A DNA stretch of 64,000 bases from Massilia agrisoli (lineage in GTDB: Bacteria; Pseudomonadota; Gammaproteobacteria; Burkholderiales; Burkholderiaceae_D): NCBI RefSeq assembly GCF_020831365.1, contig NZ_JAJHPV010000014.1, forward strand, positions 310,001-374,000, in the 5' to 3' direction. The notes under the pieces were generated by a model. It was not told the origin of the DNA. It saw only the letters and a list, made by a program, of their open reading frames with translations, and ran no database searches. Of the stretch, positions 17,376 through 26,100 are shown in pieces. Numbering within the stretch: position 1 is the first letter of the stretch; every line of letters starts with the position of its first letter. The translations under genes and the position numbers were made by a program.

Positions 17376-17672
17376 ATGGACATCGAAAGCAAAATCGCAG
17401 TGCTGGACGCCGAGGTGTCGTCGGTCAAGGCGGAGTTGGCCGTCATTCGTTCAAATCATGCGGCCAAAGACGATCTGGTTTTTGTCAAAGACGAATTCAC
17501 AACGGTAAAAGCCGACTTGGCGGCAGTGAAACTTGACGTGGCTGTGATACGTGCGACCTATGCTACCAAGGAAGATCTGCTAAAGGCGATCAACACGCTT
17601 ACCTGGAAAATGTATGGCTTCGGGACACTTCTTGTGGCCGTCGTTTTCTTTATAGCGAAGAACGTCAATTGA
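17376..17672 (+). CDS. Small coiled-coil protein with C-terminal membrane anchor
   Basis: A 98-residue protein: a heptad-rich coiled coil (residues ~1-70) with two related segments, VIRSNHAAKDDL and VIRATYATKEDL, followed by one membrane helix (GFGTLLVAVVFFIAKNV) at the C-terminus. I recognise the layout from many small proteobacterial proteins but not a characterised function. It lies 78 bp past ppnN and ends just before a bidirectional terminator. The ribosome binding site is poor, so expression is less certain than for its neighbours. Confidence 0.6.
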   Translation: MDIESKIAVLDAEVSSVKAELAVIRSNHAAKDDLVFVKDEFTTVKADLAAVKLDVAVIRATYATKEDLLKAINTLTWKMYGFGTLLVAVVFFIAKNVN

Positions 17673-17690
17673 AGCACTTCAGGCATAAAA

Positions 17691-17712
17691 ATGGGGCCCC
17701 TCCGGGCCCCAT
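17691..17712. terminator. Bidirectional terminator between the small coiled-coil gene and lysS
   Basis: A 9-bp perfect stem (17691-17699 with 17704-17712) around a CTCC loop, flanked by AAAA before and a loosely T-rich stretch after. It lies between two convergent genes. Confidence 0.8.
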
Positions 17713-17723
17713 TCTCATTTTGC

Positions 17724-19256
17724 TTACTCTTCGCGGCGCAGGTGCGGGAAGAGGATCACGTCACGGATGTTTGGCGAATCCGTAATCAGCATCATCAGGC
17801 GGTCAATGCCGATGCCGCAGCCGCCGGCTGGCGGCATGCCGTATTCCAGCGCGCGGATGTAGTCCGCGTCATAGAACATCGCTTCTTCGTCGCCGGCGTC
17901 CTTCGCCGCGACCTGTGCGTGGAAGCGCGCGGCCTGGTCTTCGGCGTCGTTCAGCTCCGAGAAGCCGTTGGCGATTTCACGGCCGACGATGAACAGTTCG
18001 AAGCGCTCGGTGATGCCTTCGCGCGTGTCGGAAGCACGCGCCAGCGGCGACACTTCAACCGGGTAGTCGATGATGTAGGTCGGTTCCCAGAGCTGGGATT
18101 CGGCCGTTTCTTCGAAAAGCGCCAGTTGCAGCGCGCCCAGTCCCCAGCCTGCCATCGGGTTCACGCCAAACTTCTTCAGCTCGGTGCGGATGAATGCCGG
18201 ATCGTTCAGCTGCTCGTTGGTGTAGTGCGGTGCGTACTTGTTAATCGCGCCGACGATGGTCAGGCGGTTGAATGGCTTCGACAGGTCCAGCTCGCGGCCG
18301 CCGTAGGTCAGCATCGCGGTGCCGTGCGCATCGATCGCGGCCTGGCGGATGACCGCTTCCGTGAAGTCCATCAGCCACTGGTAGTCAACGTAGGCCGCGT
18401 AGAACTCCATCATCGTGAATTCTGGATTGTGGCGCGGCGAGACGCCTTCATTGCGGAAGTTGCGGTTCACTTCAAACACGCGGTCAAAGCCGCCGACCAC
18501 CAGGCGCTTCAGGTACAGCTCCGGCGCGATACGCAGGAACATCTCCATGTCGAGCGCATTGTGGTGGGTGATGAACGGCTTCGCTGCGGCGCCACCAGGA
18601 ATGGTGTGCAGCATCGGCGTTTCGACTTCCATGAACTCGTGCTTTTCCATGAAGCGGCGGATCGACGACATTGCGGCGGTACGCGCCTTGAAGGTGCGGC
18701 GCGTCTCTTCGCTCATGATCAGGTCGACGTAACGCTGGCGGTACTTGGTCTCCTGGTCGGCCAAGCCGTGGAATTTGTCCGGCAGCGGGCGCAGCGACTT
18801 GGTGATCAGGCGCAGGCTGGTGACTTTGATGGTCAGTTCGTCGGTCTTGGTCTTGAACAGCGTGCCTTCAACGCCAAGGATGTCGCCCAGGTCGTAGTGG
18901 TGGAGCGCTTCCATCGCCGCCTCGCCAGTCAGGTCGAGGGTGGCGTAGATCTGGATGCGGCCGTCGGCGCGCGCGCCTGACGAATCCTGCAGGGTGGCGA
19001 AAGCGGCCTTCTTGCCGGCTTCGCGCTTGAGCATCATGCGCCCGGCCAGGACCACGGGAATCGCTTCAGCTTCCAGTTCTTCACGCGATTTGGCGCCGTA
19101 CTGTTCGTGCAGGTCGGCCGCCTTGTGCTGTGGACGGAAATCGTTCGGGAATGCCACGCCTTTTTCGCGCAGGGCTGCCAGCTTGACGCGGCGCTCGGCG
19201 ATGATCTTGTTGTCGTCGGCCGGTGCGGCGGCTTGTTCTTGGATATCCGTAGTCAT
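17724..19256 (-). CDS. lysS: Lysyl-tRNA synthetase, class II
   Basis: A 510-residue class II synthetase that charges tRNA-Lys. The N-terminal anticodon-binding OB fold (residues ~60-180, [20 protein letters not shown]) precedes the catalytic domain: motif 1 around [20 protein letters not shown], motif 2 in [20 protein letters not shown] and motif 3 in [13 protein letters not shown]. The C-terminal [11 protein letters not shown] is typical. It is the last gene of a minus-strand operon after prfB and a HAD phosphatase, 24 bp from the latter; the prfB-lysS pairing is widespread in proteobacteria. Confidence 0.98.
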   Translation of the reverse strand: MTTDIQEQAAAPADDNKIIAERRVKLAALREKGVAFPNDFRPQHKAADLHEQYGAKSREELEAEAIPVVLAGRMMLKREAGKKAAFATLQDSSGARADGRIQIYATLDLTGEAAMEALHHYDLGDILGVEGTLFKTKTDELTIKVTSLRLITKSLRPLPDKFHGLADQETKYRQRYVDLIMSEETRRTFKARTAAMSSIRRFMEKHEFMEVETPMLHTIPGGAAAKPFITHHNALDMEMFLRIAPELYLKRLVVGGFDRVFEVNRNFRNEGVSPRHNPEFTMMEFYAAYVDYQWLMDFTEAVIRQAAIDAHGTAMLTYGGRELDLSKPFNRLTIVGAINKYAPHYTNEQLNDPAFIRTELKKFGVNPMAGWGLGALQLALFEETAESQLWEPTYIIDYPVEVSPLARASDTREGITERFELFIVGREIANGFSELNDAEDQAARFHAQVAAKDAGDEEAMFYDADYIRALEYGMPPAGGCGIGIDRLMMLITDSPNIRDVILFPHLRREE

Positions 19257-19280
19257 GATAAGTATCGCTAGTTTGTGTAA

Positions 19281-19952
19281 TTATGCGGGGAACAGCTCGT
19301 CGATCGTCAGCTCGGAAAAGTCGCTGGCGATGTGGATGACGTTGTCGAATTCGGCAAAGGCTTCTGCGGGCAGGGTGGTCGTCAGCACGACGCAGCGCAT
19401 GCCTGCACGGCGGGCCGCTTCGACGCCAAGCGGCGCGTCTTCGAACACGATGCAGTTTTCCGGTTTGACGCCACAGCGTTCCGCCGCGAGCAGGAATACG
19501 TCCGGATACGGCTTGCCGCGCGCGACGTCGGCCGCGCCGACGACGGTGTCGAAGTGGCGGCGCAGGTCGAGGCCGTCAAGGGTGAACTCGATGTTCGCGT
19601 TAGACGCAGCCGTGGCCACCGCCAGCGCGACGCCGCGCAGCTTGGCCTGCTCGATCAGGTCGTCGAAGCCGGTAACGGTTTTGCGGTGCGGCTCATACAG
19701 TTCGCGGTAAACCGATTCCTTCTCGAGGTTCAGCTCCAGCACTTCATGGTCGAGCAGGTGCTCGCCCATGTGCGCACGGATGATCTCCTTGCCCTGGCGT
19801 CCAGCCGTCGTGCGGAAGAATTCATCGGCGTCGATGTCCTTGCCGCGGCGCTTGAAGAACGCGATCCACGAATCGGTATGGAAGGACATGTTGTCGACGA
19901 TGGTGCCGTCCATGTCGAAGACGAATGCGCGTTTCGTATCGCTCATCGTCAT
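19281..19952 (-). CDS. HAD-superfamily phosphatase (beta-phosphoglucomutase-like subfamily)
   Basis: A 223-residue cytoplasmic hydrolase. Motif [11 protein letters not shown] is at residues ~12-21, with the helical cap typical of HAD subfamily IA after it; motif II is near AVATAAS, motif III the lysine in [11 protein letters not shown] and motif [19 protein letters not shown]. Substrate is unknown; sugar phosphates are common in this group. Its ATG overlaps the prfB stop codon (ATGA at 19949-19952), with AGGG upstream, so it is translationally coupled to prfB. A second ATG two codons in is a possible alternative start. Confidence 0.9.
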   Translation of the reverse strand: MTMSDTKRAFVFDMDGTIVDNMSFHTDSWIAFFKRRGKDIDADEFFRTTAGRQGKEIIRAHMGEHLLDHEVLELNLEKESVYRELYEPHRKTVTGFDDLIEQAKLRGVALAVATAASNANIEFTLDGLDLRRHFDTVVGAADVARGKPYPDVFLLAAERCGVKPENCIVFEDAPLGVEAARRAGMRCVVLTTTLPAEAFAEFDNVIHIASDFSELTIDELFPA

Positions 19953-21053
19953 ACGCCCTGCTTCAGGGACGCGGAGATGAAATCGTCCAGGTCGCCGTCC
20001 AGCACGCCCTTGGTGTTACCGGTCTCGAAGTTGGTGCGCAAATCCTTGATGCGCGACTGGTCCAGCACGTACGAACGGATCTGGTGGCCCCAGCCGACGT
20101 CGGTCTTGGAGTCTTCCAGCTTCTGCTGCTCGCTCATGCGCTTGCGCAGTTCGAGTTCGTACAGCTTCGCCTTCAGCATGTCCATCGCTTCGGCGCGGTT
20201 GCGGTGCTGGCTGCGGTCGTTCTGGCACTGGACCACGATCCCCGACGGCATGTGCGTCATGCGCACCGCGGAGTCGGTCTTGTTAATGTGCTGTCCACCC
20301 GCGCCCGACGCACGGTAGGTGTCGATGCGGATGTCGGCCGGGTTGACGTCGATCTCGATCGAATCGTCGACTTCCGGGTACACGAACAGGCTGGTGAACG
20401 AGGTGTGGCGGCCGTTGGCCGAGTCGAACGGCGACTTGCGCACCAGGCGGTGAACGCCGGTTTCAGTGCGCAGGTGGCCGTAGGCGTAGTCGCCCTCGAC
20501 CTTCAGCGTGGCGGTCTTGATGCCCGCGACCTCGCCGTCGGACTGTTCCATGATCTCGACCTTGAAGCCCTTGCGTTCGCAGTAGCGCAGGTACTGTCGC
20601 AGCAGCATGGACGCCCAGTCTTGCGCTTCGGTGCCGCCCGCGCCAGCCTGGATGTCGATGAAGCAGTTATTCGGGTCCATCGGATTGTTGAACATCCGGC
20701 GGAACTCCATCGATTCGATGACCTTGCGGATTTCTTCCGCGTCGCCGATGATCGCTTCGAGCGTGTCGTCGTCGCCTTCTTCACGCGCCATCGCAAACAG
20801 GTCGTTGGCGTCGGCCAGGTTGGCTTTGGCCTTGGTCAGCGTGTCGACGACCGCCTCCAGCGCCTTCTTCTCTTTGCCGAGATCCTGCGCGCGTTTCGGA
20901 TCGTTCCAGACGGTCGGATCTTCGAGTTCTTCGTTTACTTGTTCGAGCTTCTCTGACTTTTTATCGAAGTCAAAGATACCTCCGAAGTTCGGCTTCACGA
21001 TCGGTGAGATCGTTCAGCAGGGCGGAGAGGGCGTTGATGCGTTCGGCTTCCAT
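19949..21053 (-). CDS. prfB: Peptide chain release factor 2, with programmed +1 frameshift
   Basis: RF2 recognises UAA and UGA. Translation begins at ATG 21053 and reads 27 codons ([18 protein letters not shown]...) to an in-frame TGA at 20970-20972; a +1 shift there continues into the main frame and gives 367 residues, matching the ~365 of E. coli RF2. The tripeptide anticodon SPF is present in [15 protein letters not shown] and the catalytic GGQ in [16 protein letters not shown]. The frame can also be opened from a methionine near 20998, but that would drop the conserved N-terminal helix, so it is rejected. Read as a single CDS with ribosomal slippage. It heads the prfB-HAD-lysS operon. Confidence 0.97.
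20969..20984 (-). promoter_or_regulatory. prfB: prfB programmed +1 ribosomal frameshift site
   Basis: On the minus strand the sequence reads CGGAGGTATCTTTGAC: an internal Shine-Dalgarno (GGAGG), a three-base spacer, the slippery CTT and the TGA stop followed by C. This is the known autoregulatory layout: when RF2 is scarce, ribosomes pause at the UGA and slip +1 into the RF2 frame. Confidence 0.97.
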
Positions 21054-21186
21054 GGCGTTCCGGTCTAAATAATTGGTTGAATCGAACCCTAGATTATACC
21101 CGATGACGGGCGCTGCAAGGCGGCAGCTTGCCCGCGCTGGCGGCAGTCCCGTATCATCGGGCCCATACTCCACACCCGGGCCTACC

Positions 21187-23541
21187 ATGCGTTATCAAAT
21201 TTACACTTTGCTCGTTCCAGCCCTGCTGGCCGCTTGCGCCACCGTGCCGGGCAGCGCCCCTGCCGGAAGCCGCGCCACGGTCGCGCTGCTGGAGACGACG
21301 GACCTGCACTCGAACGTGGTCGGTTACGATTATTACAAGCTCGCGCCCGATGCCTCTTTCGGCTTCGACCGCACCGCCGCGCTGATCGCCGAGGCGCGCA
21401 AACAGTACGCCAACACGCTGCTGCTCGATAACGGCGACACCATCCAGGGCACCGCGCTCTCGGACTACGAGGCGCTGGTGGCGCCGCTCGCCTGCGACCA
21501 GGTCCTGTCGATCTACAAGGCGATGAACCACCTGGAGTTCGACGGCGGCGGCATCGGCAACCATGAATTCAACTACGGCCTGGCGCACCTGTCGCAGGTT
21601 ACCGGCAACCGCTTCCAGGTCGATGGCGTCGACCCGTCGAAGCCGCGCTGCGCCGGACCGGCGTTCCCGCAGGTGCTGGCGAACGTCTACAGCCTGAAGA
21701 CACGCCAGCCGCTGTTCGCCCCGTATCACATCATCGAGAAGCGTATTAGCGCCGAGGACGCGGCCGGGAAACCGTTTCTGGCCACGCTCAAGGTAGGCAT
21801 TATCAGCTTTGCGCCGCCAACCATCATGTCGTGGGACAAGCGCTGGCTCGATGGGAAGGTCTACACGGAAGGCGTTCGCGAATCGGCGCAAAAGTACATC
21901 CCGGAGATGCGCGCCAAGGGGGCCGACCTGGTTGTCGCGATTTCGCACGGCGGCCTGGATGCGGCGCCGTACTCGCCAACGATGGAGAACGCCAACTACT
22001 ACCTCGCGCAGGTGCCGGGCATCGACGCCATGCTGATCGGGCATTCGCACCAGGTTTTCCCGAACGCCAGGAGCACGGTCGCGCAGTTCAACCTGCCGGG
22101 CGTCGACAAGGCCAAAGGCCTGGTGCACGGCGTGCCCACGGTGATGGCGAACCTGTGGGGCAAGCATCTGGGCGTGATCGGCCTGCAGCTGGCGCATGAC
22201 GGACAGCGCTGGGTGGTCGATAAAACCAGGACGACGGTGGAGGCGCGCAGTGCCCAGCGCGCGGACAAAAGCTATGTCGCCGCCGATCCTGCCGTGGCGG
22301 CGCTGGTGGCAAAGGAGCATGAAGCGACGATCCGTTACGTCAAGACGCCGGTGGGCACGACTGCCTTCCGGATGTCGACTTATTTTGCGGATGTCGGCGA
22401 CGTCTCCGCAATGGCCGTGGTGAACCTGGCGCAGGCAGAGTACGTCGCGAAGTACGTCAAGGCATCAATGCCGCGGTACGGCAGCCTGCCGGTGCTGTCG
22501 ATGTCCGCACCTTTCAAGAGCGGTAACGCGGGCGTGACGGACTTCACCGACGTGGCGGCGGGCAGCCTCGCGCTGAACAACGCGGCAGACCTGTACCTGT
22601 ACCCGAACGCGCTGTATGCGGTGAAGGTCAACGGCAGGGAACTGAAGGCCTGGCTGGAGCACGCCGCCGGACGCTTCAACACCATTGACCCGACGCGCAA
22701 GGACGCGCAGGAGCTGGTCAACCCGGCCTTCGCTTCCTATAACTTCGACACGCTGACTTCGCCGGACGTGCGCTATGAAATCGACGTGACGCGCCCGGTG
22801 GGCGACCGGATCCGCGGCCTCAGTTACCGGGGCAAGGCGGTAAGCGCGGCTGACGAATTCCTGGTCGCGACCAACAACTACCGCGCCAGCGGTGGTGGCG
22901 GCTTCCCTGGCCTCGACGGCAGCAAAACGGTGATCGCATCGCCGGACAATAACCGCGAAGTGCTGATCGCCTACATCAAGTCGACGAAGAACCTGGAGCG
23001 CGCCATGCACGGCGGCGGCCGCAGCTGGACGTTTGCCAAAGTGAAGACCGCAGGACCCGTCGTGTTCCATTCAGCGCCAGGGATGACCGCGCTGGCGCAT
23101 GAAGCAGGCCTGCACAATGTATCGCAGCTGCGCGCCGATGATGGCCTGGGCAAGGGCTTTGCGCTTTATTCGGTGGACCTGGCACGCGGCGGCGGTACTG
23201 CGCCCGGCGAGCGCGGCTCGGTGCGGCTGGAGGGAGTCGATACGCCGCGCGCCCGGGACCAAGCTGCCAATGCGATGCTCGCCTCGGCCAAGGCTGGCGT
23301 TCCCGCTGCAATGTTCATGGTCTCGAACATGCTCTTTTCGGGCGATGGCCTGGCAAGGGATGAGGATGGCGCGCGCCGGTGGCTGGAAGCCGCGGCAGAA
23401 CTCGAGCATCCGGAAGCGATGCAGCAGCTGGCGATGGCCCTGCGCGACGGCGCAATGGGATTTGCACGCGATGAGCCGCGCGCGGCTGTCTTGATCAAGG
23501 AAATGGCGCACGCCATGAAGCACCGCGCGCCGGCGCCGTAA
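21187..23541 (+). CDS. cpdB: 2',3'-cyclic-nucleotide 2'-phosphodiesterase/3'-nucleotidase lipoprotein with Sel1-like tail
   Basis: A 784-residue CpdB-like enzyme that opens cyclic 2',3'-nucleotides and removes 3'-phosphate outside the cytoplasm. A signal peptide ends in a lipobox (LLAAC, cysteine 17), predicting a lipoprotein rather than the soluble periplasmic form. Metallophosphoesterase motifs follow in order: LLETTDLHSN, DNGDTIQG, GNHEFNYG, ISHGGLD and IGHSHQVFP. The C-terminal 5'-nucleotidase domain has NNYRASGGGGFPG. E. coli CpdB is 647 residues; the extra part here is C-terminal, and residues ~695-778 look like Sel1-type repeats (SGDGLARDEDGARRWLEAAA). Start chosen at 21187 because it begins the signal peptide; the frame is open upstream. 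Confidence 0.92.
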   Translation: MRYQIYTLLVPALLAACATVPGSAPAGSRATVALLETTDLHSNVVGYDYYKLAPDASFGFDRTAALIAEARKQYANTLLLDNGDTIQGTALSDYEALVAPLACDQVLSIYKAMNHLEFDGGGIGNHEFNYGLAHLSQVTGNRFQVDGVDPSKPRCAGPAFPQVLANVYSLKTRQPLFAPYHIIEKRISAEDAAGKPFLATLKVGIISFAPPTIMSWDKRWLDGKVYTEGVRESAQKYIPEMRAKGADLVVAISHGGLDAAPYSPTMENANYYLAQVPGIDAMLIGHSHQVFPNARSTVAQFNLPGVDKAKGLVHGVPTVMANLWGKHLGVIGLQLAHDGQRWVVDKTRTTVEARSAQRADKSYVAADPAVAALVAKEHEATIRYVKTPVGTTAFRMSTYFADVGDVSAMAVVNLAQAEYVAKYVKASMPRYGSLPVLSMSAPFKSGNAGVTDFTDVAAGSLALNNAADLYLYPNALYAVKVNGRELKAWLEHAAGRFNTIDPTRKDAQELVNPAFASYNFDTLTSPDVRYEIDVTRPVGDRIRGLSYRGKAVSAADEFLVATNNYRASGGGGFPGLDGSKTVIASPDNNREVLIAYIKSTKNLERAMHGGGRSWTFAKVKTAGPVVFHSAPGMTALAHEAGLHNVSQLRADDGLGKGFALYSVDLARGGGTAPGERGSVRLEGVDTPRARDQAANAMLASAKAGVPAAMFMVSNMLFSGDGLARDEDGARRWLEAAAELEHPEAMQQLAMALRDGAMGFARDEPRAAVLIKEMAHAMKHRAPAP

Positions 23542-23556
23542 AACGACGGGCAGCGG

Positions 23557-23793
23557 TCAGGTACGGTCGATCTGCATCAGGCGCTGGCCGTGGATGCCCC
23601 AGGTGCAGTCGGCGCCATCGACCTGGCCGCGCAGCGCCCATCCGGTACCGATTTTTTCGACTGTCACGGGACTGCCGATTTCAGCGGCGAGCTTTTCGGC
23701 CCACATGCTTGCCGAGCCCTGGCCCTTGAACAATTCGTTCCCGTTCACGATGACGGTTGCATCGAAGACGGGCGCAGTAAAGATAGTTTTCAT
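23557..23793 (-). CDS. Small protein of unknown function
   Basis: A 78-residue protein (MKTIFTAPVFDATVIVNGNE...). It appears to be soluble with predicted beta strands and a tryptophan-rich second half (TGWALRGQVDGADCTWGIHG). I do not recognise a family. It begins 16 bp after the methyltransferase stop and is probably the last gene of the operon that starts with the Xre antitoxin; it converges on cpdB with a 15 bp gap. The ribosome binding site is weak. A longer frame upstream is rejected because it overlaps the methyltransferase. Confidence 0.65.
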   Translation of the reverse strand: MKTIFTAPVFDATVIVNGNELFKGQGSASMWAEKLAAEIGSPVTVEKIGTGWALRGQVDGADCTWGIHGQRLMQIDRT

Positions 23794-23809
23794 TGTCGCT
23801 AACAGTAAT

Positions 23810-24481
23810 TTAAGCGGCGCGTTCGCCGATAAAGATGACGGAAACCGGTTTGCCGGTCGCCGGATGAACGGGTTCGCGCATCTCGACGAGGCGCAGGCCG
23901 CTCTCGCCAAAGAGCCGGACCCAGGTTTCGAGCGTGCGGAAATACCAGGGTGGCGCATCGGTAAAATCGGCACTGAAGCCCGACCACGATCCCTCGCGCC
24001 AGCCGTCCTGGTAAGGCGCATCGCCGCAAGCGAGGTGCGGGTGCAGGGTCTGCACAATGAATGCGCCGCCGGCGCCCAGCAGCGATGGCGCGGCGCGCAG
24101 CAGGCCTTCGACCGACTCTTTTCCAATCAGCGAGAAATTACAGATCGCGACATCGGCGGTTGCGTCGAGAGCGCCCGCGCCGATCTGCTCGTATGACATG
24201 ACGCGGAAGTCGCCCCCGCCCGCGCTGTTTGCCATTTCCACCAGGCCCGGCACGACGTCGACGCCGATCATCCGAATGCCGTCAAGGGCGCGCACAAGCC
24301 AGCCCTCGCCGCAGCCAATGTCGATGCCGGTGCGTGGCGAGCGGCTGCGCACCGCATCGACGATCGCCTGGTCAGTGACGAGTTTGCGGCTTTCGATTTC
24401 GCCGCCGCGCACCGCATTGGTCCATGGGCCGGTATTCTTCGACCATGAATCGATGATCTTCTCATCGCTGAGCGGTTTCAA
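23810..24481 (-). CDS. Class I SAM-dependent methyltransferase
   Basis: A 223-residue protein with the SAM-binding glycine loop GIDIGCGEGWL (residues ~53-63), an acidic residue at the end of strand 2 (MIGVDVVPGLVEMAN) and the motif IV region ADVAICNFSLIG. Family Methyltransf_11/25-like; substrate unknown. It starts with TTG at 24481, overlapping the TGA stop of the DUF2288 gene (TTGA). The N-terminal WSKNTGPWTNAVRGGEIESR segment resembles small-molecule methyltransferases. Part of the operon led by the toxin-antitoxin pair. Confidence 0.85.
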   Translation of the reverse strand: MKPLSDEKIIDSWSKNTGPWTNAVRGGEIESRKLVTDQAIVDAVRSRSPRTGIDIGCGEGWLVRALDGIRMIGVDVVPGLVEMANSAGGGDFRVMSYEQIGAGALDATADVAICNFSLIGKESVEGLLRAAPSLLGAGGAFIVQTLHPHLACGDAPYQDGWREGSWSGFSADFTDAPPWYFRTLETWVRLFGESGLRLVEMREPVHPATGKPVSVIFIGERAA

Positions 24482-24798
24482 TGGAGTTTCGTTTTCTCAG
24501 GCTGCACCAGCACGAAGGGACTGACGACTGACGCCCACACTTCTGAATTGGCCGCGGCCCAGGTGGCCGCCTGCACGTCCGAGACCTTGGCGACTTTGCC
24601 TTCGGCCATCCAGCGGCTGATGCTGTCCTTGTCGTCATGCGAGATGCGAACGGCGACATCGACCAGGTCGAGTTCGGGGCTGACGTACACCACGTTCCCT
24701 TGCGCGAAATGCTTCTGCAGCTCGGACCACGGCAGGCGCGCGGTCTCACGGTTGATCTTGATACGCAGGTCGGTATCGTTTTCGGGCTTGGTCTTCAT
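24478..24798 (-). CDS. DUF2288 family protein
   Basis: A 106-residue protein matching my memory of DUF2288: LRIKINRETARLPWSELQKH at the N-terminus, YVSPELDLVDVAVRISHDDK in the middle and a C-terminal WASVVSPFVLVQ. Function is unknown; it is small, soluble and probably cytoplasmic. It lies 18 bp after the RES toxin stop and overlaps the methyltransferase start, so it is co-transcribed with both. Confidence 0.8.
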   Translation of the reverse strand: MKTKPENDTDLRIKINRETARLPWSELQKHFAQGNVVYVSPELDLVDVAVRISHDDKDSISRWMAEGKVAKVSDVQAATWAAANSEVWASVVSPFVLVQPEKTKLH

Positions 24799-24816
24799 GC
24801 TTGAGTCGGTATTAAG

Positions 24817-25506
24817 TCAGATGGATTCGATCACCGGAACCGGCGAACCCGCCCATGTTAACCGATACGCCTGCCCCTTGCGCACATTGCCTACCAGTGC
24901 GGGGCGGAAGCACGCCAGGTTGACGCCGCCCGCCAGGCGCACGCTGGGGTAGATGACGCCCATGGAGCCGGCGTCGAGCAGCCGTGCTGCGAGCTTCTGC
25001 GAGTCGATGTAGCTCGACGGGTCGAGCACCTTCTCAAACCCTTTCTCGCCCCGCAGGTCATGGAAGGTGCTGGTGAAATCGGCCAGCATGACCTGGTAGG
25101 TGACGCTGTCGTCGAAACGGTCGATCTCCTGGTATTCCACGGTCTTGTGGAAGGTGATCTCGGCCAGCGCGGTCGCGGCGTCGAAGGCGCAGTACCACGC
25201 GCCGCGTTCGCCATCGTTGAAGCGGCTGCCTTCCGGGCGCGGATAGGTGTAGGCGGCGTTGATGATCCTGAAGTTGGGCACGCCGAACACCAGCTCGTCG
25301 ACCCCAATGCCGGGCAGGCCGCCGTACTCGCCACGCAGCCGCTCATTGGTGGCGTTGTCGAGGTCGAACAGGTCGCGCAGCTCGTCGTTGCTATCGGCGA
25401 GGGGGCCCAGCACGGAATCCTCGACATCGGCGAAGCGCGAGGGGATCAGGCGGCAGGTATCGAACTGGCGCAGCTGCGCCAGCTTTGGTTCGCGCGACAA
25501 GGTCAA
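24817..25506 (-). CDS. RES-domain toxin
   Basis: A 229-residue RES-domain protein, the toxin of Xre-RES pairs; characterised members act on NAD+. The conserved arginine, glutamate and serine can be placed in GSRFNDGERGAWYCA, AALAEITFH and GVIYPSVRLAGGVNLA. The start is TTG at 25506, overlapping the antitoxin TGA (TTGA), with GGAGG five bases upstream inside the antitoxin gene. The position directly downstream of a Xre-type gene supports the toxin call. Whether it is active cannot be told, but no key residue appears lost. Confidence 0.9.
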   Translation of the reverse strand: MTLSREPKLAQLRQFDTCRLIPSRFADVEDSVLGPLADSNDELRDLFDLDNATNERLRGEYGGLPGIGVDELVFGVPNFRIINAAYTYPRPEGSRFNDGERGAWYCAFDAATALAEITFHKTVEYQEIDRFDDSVTYQVMLADFTSTFHDLRGEKGFEKVLDPSSYIDSQKLAARLLDAGSMGVIYPSVRLAGGVNLACFRPALVGNVRKGQAYRLTWAGSPVPVIESI

Positions 25507-25943
25507 AGGCCTCCGCGGCGGGCGTCAAGCAGCTTGCGCACCATCTGCATCGCCAGCAGGCCGCCGGCCAGCATCTGCGACAGCGGCGTGCGGCCACCGA
25601 AGACCGGGTTCTTGTTCGGCAGCGTCACCCACTCGTCGGCCAGCTTGTCGCCGTAGAGGATATGCAGCGCCTTGTAGATGCCAAGCAGGTAGGAGATGCG
25701 GGTGATGCGGTCGACCTCCAGCACGCGCTCAGGATTTTTCTTCCACTCGTAGAATGTGGAGGAGGACAGCCCGCCCAGCAGCTCGCGCGCGTCTTCATCG
25801 CGCAGCTTCCACGCTGCCGCCAGCTTGAAGAAGCCCTTCAGGGCGGATTTGGACAGGCGTTCGCGCTCCGGCCGGGCGTTCAGGTCAACCAGCACGGCCG
25901 GTTCGAAGCGGCTTTTTGGGTAAGCATAAGCAAGGTTGTTCAT
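25503..25943 (-). CDS. Xre/MbcA/ParS-type antitoxin, partner of the RES toxin
   Basis: A 146-residue protein of the Xre-MbcA-ParS family that neutralises RES toxins and represses its own operon. The N-terminal helical DNA-binding region includes LLGGLSSSTFYEWKKNPERV, and the C-terminal toxin-binding part has ILYGDKLADEWVTLPNKNPV FGG-type sequence (NKNPVFGGRTPL) ending MLAGGLLAMQMVRKLLDARR. The start at 25943 has a strong site (GGAGGTG). A promoter with good spacing is visible at 25965-25993. It overlaps the toxin start by four bases. Confidence 0.92.
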   Translation of the reverse strand: MNNLAYAYPKSRFEPAVLVDLNARPERERLSKSALKGFFKLAAAWKLRDEDARELLGGLSSSTFYEWKKNPERVLEVDRITRISYLLGIYKALHILYGDKLADEWVTLPNKNPVFGGRTPLSQMLAGGLLAMQMVRKLLDARRGGL

Positions 25944-25964
25944 GGCACCTCCGGTAATGGACTA

Positions 25965-25993
25965 TTTATACTCCGATTTTGCAATCAGCGCAA
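25965..25993 (-). promoter_or_regulatory. Promoter of the antitoxin operon
   Basis: Minus strand: -35 TTGCGC (25988-25993), 17-bp spacer and -10 TATAAA (25965-25970), about 22 bp before the antitoxin ATG. It is the only well-spaced hexamer pair I can find upstream of the antitoxin; autorepression by the antitoxin at this site is expected from the family, not shown. Confidence 0.6.
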
Positions 25994-26100
25994 GTAAGGT
26001 TCGCGGGCGTAAAGCCCAATCGCAGGATATTTGTTTTGTGGCAATATCGTGGCAGAATGGGCGGAGCCGAGGCGTGTCCGCCATTCACAGAAGGGAAGAG

